Source: Paratrimastix pyriformis (taxonomy: Eukaryota > Preaxostyla > Paratrimastigidae). Taken from it: a DNA stretch of 45,049 nucleotides. Positions 34,545 to 44,814 of this stretch are shown here, one piece after another. Position 1 is the first letter of the stretch. Every line of letters begins with the position of its first letter. The stretch covers positions 1-45,049 of the forward strand of contig JAPMOS010000232.1 of the NCBI GenBank assembly GCA_027972325.1, given 5' to 3'. The notes under the pieces were generated by a model that saw nothing but the letters and a program-made list of their open reading frames with translations, did no database searches and was not told the origin of the DNA. Made by a program: the position numbers and the translations under genes.

Positions 34545-37500
34545 ATGGGTTTTTTGAGCACTCTGGGTCGGCCTCTGCATTGGTCGGAGATCCAACCCCA
34601 TGTGGCACGCATCAAACAGGAGGCAGCAGAGCAATTTGTTCGACGATTTTTGGCACACTCCCGTGAATCGAAGGAGCAGCTCCTTTTCGGGGATGAGGTC
34701 TCGGATCGTCGCGACACTTTTCAGCGAGCTCATCAGTTTCTAGTGTGAATATATGCTTATAGAGTTCACAGAGGAAGGGAATGTTTCTTTGTGTCTTGAT
34801 GCATACGAAATACTCAGCAGGTCTCTCCGGAAACTTTGTCTTGTCCCCCTACAATCTTTCGACAAGACTTCACGATGCTTCAAACCATTCCGAACACATT
34901 ACGGACTGGTCCCCCGAATACGCCCGGTACATGCTCGAGGGCTGCCCGTCCACGCCGTACGGAAGCCTGGCTGATGTCATCCTTTTTGAGTGGAATATGC
35001 GCATGAGACGGGAACAGATTCGGACCCACTTGGGCCGGACACAGCACCTGGTTTCGTTGGCCGTCTACCCTCGCCTTGGCCGGACCCCCCACCCGCCTTG
35101 CCGCAGCCCGGTGGTTCTGGTCGTACCCACACCGGCGTCCGGAGCAGCCGAAGGGTCATGGGATGGCATTTCCCTGCACCCCGACCAGCGTTCCATGGCC
35201 CAGAGGAATCCTGCGTCCAGGAGCTATTTTGCCCCAGACACAATGATTTACCCGCACCCCCGATTTGGGTTCGTCTTCTGCGCAACCCGAACCCCCGAAC
35301 CCTGATCATTTCGCCTCCACCATGACAGTGCCCTCACGTGCAACATACGACTCCGACGCGGTCGCAAAGTATCCATCAACGTGCCTCTTTTCATCGATGT
35401 CAAGACCGATCCCCGCCAGCTCTTTGGTGAGGAAGATCAACTTCCCGGTGGTCTGTGTTCGGTGGAACCTGGAGAATATCTCCAACCTGATGTTCGCCCA
35501 GTGTGCCCGGGCTGCATCCCTATGGATGCCCAAGTATTCGGGATGGGATGCTGCGGATTGCAATGTACCCTCCAGTGCGCCCACCTCGAGGAAGCTCGTT
35601 TTCTCTATGACCAGCTTGTGGTTCTGGCCGCGCCCATGGTCCGTGCACATCTATCCAACTGTTGCCCATCGCATCTCCTTCAGTTGGCCCTGACTGCGGC
35701 ATCGCCCTATTTTCGGGGCCTGCTGACCGACACTGATTGCCGCTTCGACGCCATTGCCCAGTCGGTCGATGATCGCACGCTCGAAGAGGAACAAGTTCAG
35801 AAACGGTTGTCTTTGCTTCCTCCCCTCATTAATTTAGGAATTTCCCACCTCGCGCTATGGACCTGCGACACTGTTCATTTCGAACCAAGGAGCCCCCTTC
35901 AACGATATCCGTGTTCCCACTGATCCTAGTGTCTTGGCAACATGTCATCGTGCAGGTTCCGTGCGCCCCCAGGCACAGTCACACAGTCACACAGTCACAC
36001 AGTCACACAGTCACACAGTCACACAGTCACACAGTCACACAGTCACACAGTCACACAGTCACACAGTCACACAGTCACACAGTCACACAGTCACACAGTC
36101 ACACAGTCACACAGTCACACAGTCACACAGTCACACAGTCACACAGTCACAGTCACATTTAAAGAGAGGAAGATTACCGGTGGACAGCGCACGCTCTCAC
36201 CACATCGCACAGCAGCAATATATGTCGCGTCAAAGGGAGTCCCCGACACAGGCAAGACAAGGGGCAATCGGAATATATGACACAGATTTTTCGATTGGGT
36301 GCGTCACACACACAGCCACACAAAGATATAACAAACACGGAAACACAAAACACTTGCGCAGGCGGAGGCACACACAGACATATAAGAGGGGCAGATCGTT
36401 CCACCTCCGCTCTCTTCGTTGAGCCATGTAGGAATCGATGAGAATTTCTCCCGATATGTGGCCAACGTTTTGGCACGGGACCCGCTCGTCGTCTACGAGG
36501 GCGCCATCCACATGGACCCGGCGACTCATTCTTCGCATTTCCAGGTCCTTTACTCATCAAAGCGCCCTGCCCTGCCCTGCCCGCCCTGCCCTGCCCTGCC
36601 CTGCCCTGCCCTGCCATGCCCACTATTGCTCTATTCGGGCCCACTCCACTCCGATTTGGTGTCGGGCGGGCGCCCAGACCATCTCGAGCACTGACTGGAC
36701 GACAGTGCGTCTCAAGGTTCCCAGCCAGCCCGGTGAGTCGTGGCGAGTAGAATTCCGTCCCATGGAAATGCAGGTCCGAAGATCAGTTCCGCAGGTGGCC
36801 ACTCCCGTAGCTCACCGACTTCGAAAATGCCGCCTTTGTGGCTTTGGTGGTCCTGTTGAGCAGAGCAATTCTGGCTTTTCACCTGGATTTCTACATCCCC
36901 ATGTCGTTGGTCGGTCCTTTGTGAGCCGCTTTCTGAGTCACTCTCACAATTCAGACCCATCGCAACCTGCAGCGTGCTCAAGCTCGCGATGCCATTCAGA
37001 CACAATGTTGCTCTTTCCGCCGCTACACCGGCGATTTTCCTCATCAGGAAGGGGGGGCCCTCGAGCCATGCCTCGAGAGGAATCCCCTTGTCGAGCTGAC
37101 CATTGACGAGATCGTCAATGGTAAGGTCCGTGGGATCTTTCCCCCGAATCGTCCTACTTTTGTTTTTTGTTGTTCTTTGGGATCTTCTTCGCGGGTTTTC
37201 CGCGACGACACCACAGGGTGGCGTATTCCCCGGGCTGGCGACATTTGTGCGTCGCTATTTGTCGAGCATCGAACTGAATGATCACGTGGCCTCAGTCTGG
37301 ATCACCTAATTGATTTCCACAACCCATCATTTCCAGCACATCCGGCGCTATGTCCAGTTTATTTCCGATAAGGCTGCCGGTCGCATTCCGACGACAGCGC
37401 AGTGGCTGCGGAACGCGGTGCGTCGCCATCCAACTTACCAGCAGAATTCTGTGGTCTGAAGTCTTCACGAATCCTTTTGGTTTTAATAGGCCCCAATCTC

Positions 37501-37697
37501 ACCCGATGACACGCCCTGTTCTGCAGGTCACGCCTGGTATCACCGCGGATCTCTTGCAGTCGATCGTTGCCATGGAGGAGGGTCGCAGCCCAGAGTTAGC
37601 GCGGAATCTCCTTGGGCCCTTTGCCGACACAGTGGGCACGATTCCCCCGCCGCCCGGGCCCCACCCACACGCCGGGGTCCTGACAGCAATCAGCTGA
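34545..37697 (+). CDS. GCLC: Glutamate-cysteine ligase catalytic subunit (eukaryotic GCLC type)
   Basis: The ATG at 34545 opens MGFLSTLGRPLHWSEIQPHV. Later exons give LLFGDECEYMLIEFTEEGN, WSPEYARYMLEGCPSTPYG, NMRMRREQIRTHLG, HPRFGALTCNIRLRRGRKVS, INVPLFIDVKTDP, QVFGMGCCGLQCTLQ, EEARFLYDQL, ALTAASPYFRGLLTDTDCRF and SVDDRTLEEEQ. Then come GIDENFSRYVANVLARDPL, ESWRVEFRPMEMQLTDFE, and AQWLRNAVRRHPTYQQNSV near the end. These track human GCLC in order, including the catalytic GDE..EYML start and the WRVEFRPME strand. The enzyme makes gamma-glutamylcysteine, the first step of glutathione synthesis. Introns include 34698-34743 (46 nt) and 35956-36431 (476 nt, with repeats). The stop is at 37695-37697. 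One exon near 35060-35230 is unclear. Confidence 0.93.
35956..36431 (+). repeat. GCLC intron with ACAGTCAC array and family A copy
   Basis: This intron splits HRA|GIDENFS. About 22 copies of the 8-mer CACAGTCA (35974-36155) are followed by ATTTAAAGAGAGGAAG and then module A2 of dispersed family A (about 36180-36305). The array sits where the CA tract lies in the copy at 1046, so the 8-mer may have replaced or grown out of a CA repeat. Donor GTTCCG, acceptor TAG. Confidence 0.88.
36572..36620 (+). repeat. CTGCC pentamer array in a GCLC intron
   Basis: About nine CCCTG/CTGCC units after the GTCCTT donor that ends the exon HSSHFQ. Pyrimidine-rich on the coding strand. Confidence 0.9.
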
Positions 37698-37809
37698 TTG
37701 ACGATGGCGTTCCAGCCCCTTTTAAATGTTGGTTGAACTGCTTCCTGAAAGAAACAAATGTTGACAGTTCGTTTGTCCGTCCAGCAGCGGATTTGATGGG
37801 GGGAGGTGG

Positions 37810-38899
37810 CCCCCTTAATGTACCTAAGAATTGGAAAAACCCCATTTTGACGCCCTTCCGGTCTCCACCACCTCCCACCCGTCCACCGAAGGCCCAACCT
37901 GAATTGCGCAGTATAAAGAGGCCGAGTGGGGCTACACACAGGTATCTTGGGTTCCCTCCGGGGGGGGTCGGGGGGATGGTGACACCACACAGAACCATCG
38001 AGGGGTCATTTGGTCTGGAGACCAAATGGGTTTGGTCCGTTATAGGATGGGGGGATGCAGCCGTCGGGTCGACGGGGCCGGGGGCCGGGGGGAGGAGGAG
38101 TGGTGTGCTGAACGCGAGGAGAGTTGGGTCTGCCACTCGGCAGGGTGTCACGTTTCGAGTCGATCAACCATGTGACCCCCCGGGCGGCCACCTCCCCCCG
38201 ATGCGAACCCCTCGATGGGGGCGATCCGGAGCGGACCGCCTCTTTCAACCATCGCACTCGTGAGCCCTCAGCCCCGAGACCCTGCCGGAGGATCAGTGGC
38301 AGATTGCACCCTTCACGAACCCGGACAGGGTCGTGACGATGGAGCAGGGGTGCGAAAAAGTTGACAGGGGAGGCGAGGTCCGGGCCAGCCAGGGGGCGTG
38401 GGCGGGGTGGCCGGGCTTCCCCCGGGCACCGAGGTGAGGGGAGCCTCTAGTGAACGCGCCGACTTGGGGCATGGGGCTGGGCGCAGCGGGCCAGGAGGTG
38501 GGCCGAGTGATGACCGACACCCTCAGGACGACCCCGCGGTATGGCACCGGGGCAAACTCCGAGGGACCCTACAGCGGGGGCCGGGAAGTCAATGGTCTTG
38601 TCTCGCAATAATGTAGCAAGGGTGCCTTCCCTCAACGCACCGAGGGTGTTTGGGCTCCCCTGCGAAGCACCCGAGCCGCTTCGCGGTCTAAACCTGATAT
38701 CGACCATCGATGTCTTGTGTGGTCGCGGGTCGGACTCGATCACCGCGGATCAATTTCACCTTATGTCCGTTCGAGAAGACCACGAGGACGGCCGAACGCC
38801 AAGAGAAATTTCCTTTCCGGCCCCTTCGAACCGGCTGAATGGCGGGCGCAACCCTGTCAAAATTTTGAATTTTTCAAAACCTTAGGTACATTAAGGGGG
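37810..38899. mobile_element. Non-autonomous DNA transposon with 19-bp terminal inverted repeats
   Basis: The left end CCCCCTTAATGTACCTAAG (37810-37828) is the exact reverse complement of 38881-38899. Similarity continues imperfectly for about 25 more bases (AAAAA..CAAAATTTTGACAGGG on the right arm, AAAAACCCCATTTTGACG on the left). The element is about 1.09 kb, very GC-rich inside, and encodes no recognisable transposase, so it would depend on another element. A short target duplication cannot be fixed because G/C runs flank both ends. It fills nearly all the space between GCLC and the reductase gene. Confidence 0.75.
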
Positions 38900-39058
38900 G
38901 CATGCTACGATTGGATCACTGACATGAGGGAAAATTATGTCCCATATTTGAGGCGTACTTCCCTTCCTTTCTCCCTCAGCGACCCAGCCGTGCACACTGA
39001 CCTGCGGCTAGCCTCATCCGAGATTGCATGAACACTGAGACAGTTGTCATTTTTTTTT

Positions 39059-41264
39059 GAAGCCAGGGTCAATCAGGCTCATTTGAAAACCAAGCTGGGC
39101 GCCCTCAAAACTGGTCCTGGGGCGCAGCCGCAAGGAAAATGGCAAGAATATCGGGACCCCGCTAGCGGGAGATCATATTACTCCAATTTGGCGGTGTCCC
39201 AATGGCAGCGTCCGCGCGGCCCAGAGTTGCAAGGATCCACCGTGTGGCAATCTCTCGAGAACTCGTTTCTGTTCAACAGCGCGCGTCCACTTTTTGGAGT
39301 TCCGGAAGAAGATCGGACGTGGACGTGGCAAAGTTACGGAGACGTGTATCAGCGCATTCTGCGTGTTGCGACTCGGTTGGGGAATCTTCTTCAATTACCA
39401 CCGGGATCATTCGTGACGCATTGGTCGCTCGCTCGCCCAGAGCTTCTCATTGCAGATTGTCTGCGATTGAGATTGCCGACGGCGACTCATCTCTATCGGA
39501 TGTAGGGGCCTGCGTTAGACAGGGGATTCCGAGCATCGTGATCTCTGTGGAAGCCGCCAATTCGGAAGTTCTTCAAATCCTGACTGTCACCGAGTCGCGC
39601 TGCGCCTTCTGCCAACGCAGCATGGTGCCCCGCCTGATGCAGATCCTGGCGGGGTCCGTGGGATCCCTTGGATGTTCGCCTCGATCCCGTTTTGGTTGCA
39701 GATCTGGGCCGAGGGGTTTCCTCACCACCATCGTGGTGCTCGACGCCCGCACGGAGTCCGACCTGCCCGCAATCGAGGGCAAGCAGGCAGTGCGTCTGCT
39801 CCCCATGGGGGCTCTCGATTCCCCGGTCCTTCTGGAACCCGACGGCTCCATGCACCCCGATCCCCCAGCCTCCGTCCTCCCTGACGATACATTCAGCGTC
39901 GTTTTTACCTCAGGGTCGACCGGCCAGCCCAAAGGCGCCATCATCACCCAGGAGCACTTTAACACGCGGATGACGGCCCTCTATGGGCTCCCTGACCCCT
40001 TCATCCACATATCGTTTGCCCCTATGGGTCTGGGCCCCTCGATTTACCCAGTCCATGCCGGATGCCACACGACACTCCCCACTAGGTCACCTCATGGAAC
40101 GAACCAACGTCTGCATTGTCGCCATGTACGGGGGCATGATCGGCTTTGCCCGGGCCAACCGGGACTGCCTCTTCGAAGACATCCAGTCGCTCCAGCCGAC
40201 CTTCCTCTCGCAGACGCCCCGTTTTTTCACCATGCTGCACCACGAATTCAGGGCCCTGCAGCGAGCCCGCCAAGCCGAACTGGATGCGTTTGTCCGGTTA
40301 GAGCAGAACCAGGGCTGCACGAAGGCGGGACTCCTTCAGCGATGGCAGGCAACTCGACGGCCCGGCTGGACATTGTGCAGCCTCCTTCCGAAGGGAGTGA
40401 CTCTGCCCCCGCCGGAAACACTCATCCCATGCGTTGCTCCCCAACTCTTGGTGGTGAAATGCCCGCCGCTGGCCCCGCGGCCCCGGCAATCGTCGCTCTC
40501 GCCGTTGCGCCCGTTGGGGGGGATGCCAGTCTGAGCTCGGGGGCTCCTGACCTCACCCAAGGAGAGGTTCTTCGCTCGCTTCTCGTTGGCGCTGGTTTCA
40601 TGCTTCTTGCCCCTAGGTGGAGGAGATGGCACGAGAGCAAGCATTCCAAGATTTCGTGGGGGTCCTGGGCTGGCGGATTGCCGCGCTCGTCACGGGTGGG
40701 GCGCCGATCGCAGATGAGGTGCTCCTCTGGATGAAACAGTGCTTCCCTATGACCCGAATTTCGTATGGGTATGGCATTACCGAGGTCTGTCCTCCAGCAT
40801 CACACGCTTGGCCGATCCTTGGACTGCCCCAGGTGGGTTCGGTGTGCGACTATGATGTCGGCACATTTGCCGGGGTGGATATCCGCCTGGAAGATGTCCC
40901 CGAGCTCGGCTACCGCACCACCGATCTGCCACACCCACGAGGCGAAGTTGTGGTTCGCTCCCGGGCGATGTGTACTGGCTACTTCAAAGACCCTGCCGCC
41001 ACAGGTCGTGCACAACAGGAGGACTCCCCCGCTGGCTTCAGTTGCCCACAATCACGAGCGTTGCATAACCTCACTCCCCCTTTTCCTTCTCGGGAACGCC
41101 AGCGGAAAACTTCACGCCCGACGGCTTTTTCGGACGGGTGATATCGCCGAGCGGGTCGCTCCCAGTAACTACCGGGTGATCGACCGCAAGAAGAACTGTT
41201 TCAAGCTCGCCCAGGGTCTTCATCCCGCCCCCGCCGACCACGATTCCCTGCTCCCATCCTTCCG

Positions 41265-41304
<40 letters not shown>

Positions 41305-44300
41305 CTCCAGCCTGCCCGCCTCGGCCAGCCAGCTCATGTCCGCGGCTGCCCCCGCAGGCGAATTCGTGGCCCTGGAAAAGCTCGAGGGCGCATACCTTGA
41401 GTCGGAGTGGGTCGACCAGATCTGCCTCTACGGGACCCCGCTGATGGACTTCCTGGTGGCGCTGGTGGTGCCCCACCGAAGGCGCGTCCTCCAGGTTCGC
41501 CCACCACGGGTGCTTCCCCCCTGCCCCTGCCCTGCCCCACGCCCTCGCGCCTTTTCATCCAGTTTGGTGCATCCTGCTCCATGATCGCCTTTCGGACCAC
41601 TTCGACGTAGTCGGTGGATCTCTTTCTGCCCTCGAAGGGCCCCGACGAGCACGAGGAAGCGACCTGGGTGCGGTGCTGCACCAGTGGGCCCCTACGGCAC
41701 ATCATTCTTCGTGACCTGGGTGTCATCGCAATGCGTCACGGTTTCCGTTCGTTCGAGGTTCCGCGCGACATCCTGCTCCAGCCCCAGGTCGCGTCGCCAG
41801 CACTGGCCCGCTCGCTGCTCCAACCCACCTCCCCATCGACCGCACTCGTAGCAAGCCAGCTCAACTCGGATCGAAAACAACACTCTGGAAAAAGGAAAAC
41901 ATCCTTCCTCGCCCAAACAGGGACAGACATGCGCTGTTTGTTCGGCTGACCGTCCAACTGATCGGTGCCCTCACTTTCACTCTGATCGGGTGGCCGGTTT
42001 TTTTTTGGTAGGCCTTCACTGCCGAGAATGGCCTCCTGACCCCATCCCTCAAGCTGAGACGACGGGAAGTGACTGAACGCTTTCGGACCGACTTGACAAC
42101 AATGGTGGCTCGGCTGACAGCTGCCGAAACAGCGTCATCATCCACAGGAAGTCTGTTGGACCGGAGGGAGACGGCGTGCCGGGCCTGAAAGGGCGAAACA
42201 AATATGCTCACTCCCCCCTCCCCCCTCCCCCTTTCCCACCCTTACCCCCTCTGCGCGTGACCTCCTTTTCGCAGCCTCTCTCTCTGGAACCGTGGGGGCA
42301 ACTTCTGGCGCGCAGGGGGACGACGCCTGGGACATCATCGGAGTCCCGCGGGATGCCGACAGCTCTCCTGATGTGACCCTACTCGAGCTCGGGCTTGACA
42401 GCCTGGCCCTGATGCGCCTCTCGCGGCGCCTGGCGGCCCGTTTGGGTGTCGAGGCGCTCCCGTTCCCCCAAGGGCAGCTCGCCCTGATGACAGTCGCCCA
42501 GTTGCAGCTGCTGATCCACCCGCTCGGCTCCTGCCCCGGCGACTTGAAGGGCGTCCCGGCCGGCGATCCCGCTCGAGTGGCCATCCTGAGCGACTGGGAG
42601 GCTGCCTCTGTGACAGAGCGGCCCCCTTCGATCCGGGAGGATGGCCGACAACAAGAAGTGCCGCTGACACAGAGGAGATGGGCTGTCCTCACCGGCGTCA
42701 CCGGTCTGGGCTGCCTTGGTCTTGCATGCGTTCACATCGTCGCCGCGAATGCCCATTAGGGTTTCTGGGGCCGCTTGTCCTCGAACAGTTAGCAAGCCAG
42801 CTTCCACATCATCTCGGTCTGCCGATGGCCCTCGCACAATCTCGCATCCTCGATTTTTGGGAGGGCAGAGGTCGTGTGTTCGTGGGCCTCGGCGTCCGGG
42901 CAGGCCATCGGACGCGTCGAGGAGGCTTTGAACCGGGCGCGCATCAACCAGCTGCCGCTTCACATCGTTGAAGGCCTTGAGGGAAACGAAGAGCCGCGCA
43001 GATCTGACTCGTGCCGGTTGGTGCGCGTCCTGTGCGGCGATTTGAAGCAGCCACTTTGGGGGCTCGACCGGGCCCACTTCCTGACCCTGGGCTCGCAGGC
43101 TGCCGTGGTGGTCCACGCCGGGGCCCACGTCAACAGCATCCTTGCATACCAATCTTTGTCAGTCATCTCGTTCCTTTCCCACCCGCATTTGACCACGCGA
43201 ACACACCATTTGCAGGAGAAACGCCAATGTCGACGGAACCCTGACAGCAATCCAACTTGCGCTCAGTGCAAACCCTCCGGCGGTCTGTGTGCCGTCCATT
43301 CTCGGGCCTGATCGGTGCGGTCGTCGCAGCCGCTCGTCTTCGTGTCGACAGCGGGCATTTTTGGGAGGGGCACCATCCCGCCCGAGACCACCCCTCCGCC
43401 TCTTGACGATGCCGTGGCTGAGCTAACGGGCTACGCTCAAACCAAGGTCCGCGACAGAAATCGCGTCCAGGCCACGGTCTACGACCCGACGCTGACCATT
43501 TCCTTGGGCCCTCCTCATGTAGCTGGTCGCGGAGCACTGGGTCGATCAGGCCCGGGAGAGGTGGGGGCTGCGCGCGACGGTGGTGCGACCGCCCATGATT
43601 GGACCGGACTCTCGCACAGGTCTCCCTTTCCCGAATGACCTGTTTCCTGACACGCAAGATTCTGCGTGCGCGCACACCCGACCTGCTAGGCTACAGCAAT
43701 GTCCCTGACTTCTTCATCCGTGTCGTGAGGGGTTGCATCGCCCTGGGCTCAGCCTTCACCGAAGTCCGCTCAGCCTTTGCCACAACCTTTTCTAATCTCA
43801 TGTCTTCGGTTTTCGTAGGAAGAGGAACAGGGACCATACGAACTCGTGCCCGCCGACTGGGTCGCTCAAGTGATTAGCCGCGCAGCCACAGCTCTCCTCC
43901 GCGGTGAAGCAACGTCTGGAACTGCAGTTTGAGCCATTGAGCAGTCCTCTTCATCCACTCTCTTTGTCTGATGGTTCCAGTGGGAAGGGCGATGTTCCTG
44001 AAGGACGGCTACACCTGCACAACCCGAGGGCGCTGAGTTGGTCGACTTTGATCTCGCTGTTGCCTGAGCCTCTTGCGCTCCTCCCGAAAGCCGCATGGCG
44101 AACCTCCCTGGTCGAAGCTGGGGATGCAAATCCCCTCTTTTGCCTGCTTCCCTTCTTTGGCACTGGATTTACGATGGGCCGAATCCCGCCGCCAGACGAG
44201 GCCTGGGCTGCGACAAGGCGACTCATGGGGAACCCTGATTGCGAGTGCCCGCCGATTGACAAGGATTATCTCGCACGTATGATGACATTTTTGCGAAGTG

Positions 44301-44305
44301 CCTAA
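39059..44305 (+). CDS. Carboxylic acid reductase-like enzyme: WW, adenylation, carrier and reductase domains
   Basis: The first clear coding is at about 39059 (the true start lies upstream and is unresolved). A WW domain, WQEYRDPASGRSYYSNLAVS plus QWQRP, leads the protein. The adenylation domain has VVFTSGSTGQPKGAIIT (about 39898-39950), ALVTGGAPIADEVLLWM, ISYGYGITE, FFRTGDIAERV and IDRKKNCFKLAQ|GEFVALEKLE, the pattern of CAR/FadD9 enzymes. ENGLLTPSLKLRRREV follows. The carrier domain has LLELGLDSLALMRLSRRL (phosphopantetheine Ser, about 42380-42430). The reductase has VLTGVTG|FLGPLVLEQL with an intron inside the NADP motif, VLCGDLKQPLWGL, VVVHAGAHVNS, NANVDGTLTAIQLAL, FVSTAGIFG and the YAQTK catalytic pair. 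It should activate an acid with ATP, load it on the carrier and reduce it with NADPH. The substrate is unknown. The stop is at 44303-44305. Confidence 0.87.
41267..41303 (+). repeat. Poly-C run in a reductase intron
   Basis: About 35 C in the intron between KLAQ and GEFVALEKLEG, just before the 3' splice site. It could replace a polypyrimidine tract. Confidence 0.9.
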
Positions 44306-44466
44306 CGTGATCGACTGTGCGTGTGCGTCGTCTCAGAGGACTCGGGTCCCCGCATTGCCAAGAAAGGAGGACTCCTTCCGGGGACCCGTGGTCGAGCGGG
44401 GAAAGCGGGGTTCCTCGCCCCGAAGGACCGGAGTTCGAACCGAGGCGGGGGAAGAAAGAAGGGGTT
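44306..44466. other. Short spacer between the last gene and subtelomeric repeats
   Basis: About 160 bp with no gene. It contains a GC-rich block with GGAGTTCGAACC (about 44430) that looks tRNA-like but does not fold as one. Confidence 0.5.
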
Positions 44467-44592
44467 GATGAGCGTGTTGATGGTGAGCGTGTTGATGGTG
44501 AGCGTGTTGATGGTGAGCGTGTTGATGGTGAGCGTGTTGATGGTGAGCGTGTTGATGGTGAGCGTGTTGATGGTGAGCGTGTTGATGGTCGT
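44467..44592 (+). repeat. Subtelomeric 15-bp array (GTTGATGGTGAGCGT)
   Basis: About eight perfect copies of GTTGATGGTGAGCGT directly after the spacer. The GTTGATGGT half is kept in the next array, where the other half becomes telomere-like. Confidence 0.95.
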
Positions 44593-44814
44593 TAGGGTTG
44601 ATGGTCGTTAGGGTTGATGGTCGTTAGGGTTGATGGTCGTTAGGGTTGATGGTCGTTAGGGTTGATGGTCGTTAGGGTTGATGGTCGTTAGGGTTGATGG
44701 TCGTTAGGGTTGATGGTCGTTAGGGTTGATGGTCGTTAGGGTTGATGGTCGTTAGGTTGATGGTCGTTAGGGTTGATGGTCGTTAGGGTTGATGGTCGTT
44801 AGGTTGATCGGGTT
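44593..44814 (+). repeat. Transitional 16-bp array (TTGATGGTCGTTAGGG)
   Basis: About fourteen copies. Each unit contains one telomeric TTAGGG; a few have TTAGG instead. It bridges the 15-bp array and pure telomere repeats. Confidence 0.95.

Noticed and set aside
35970-36160. CRISPR-like array
   Set aside because: The 8-bp units are contiguous without spacers, inside a eukaryotic intron.
44345-44450. Possible tRNA gene with CGGGG/CCCCG anticodon-like stem and GGAGTTCGAACC
   Set aside because: The T-stem pairs at only two of five positions, the D-arm does not form and position 37 would be C. It may be a decayed tRNA-like sequence, but the support is too weak.
44317-44611. Repeat proteins (VDGER or VLMVS repeats) near the telomere
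   Set aside because: Translation of the 15-bp subtelomeric array. No gene signals.
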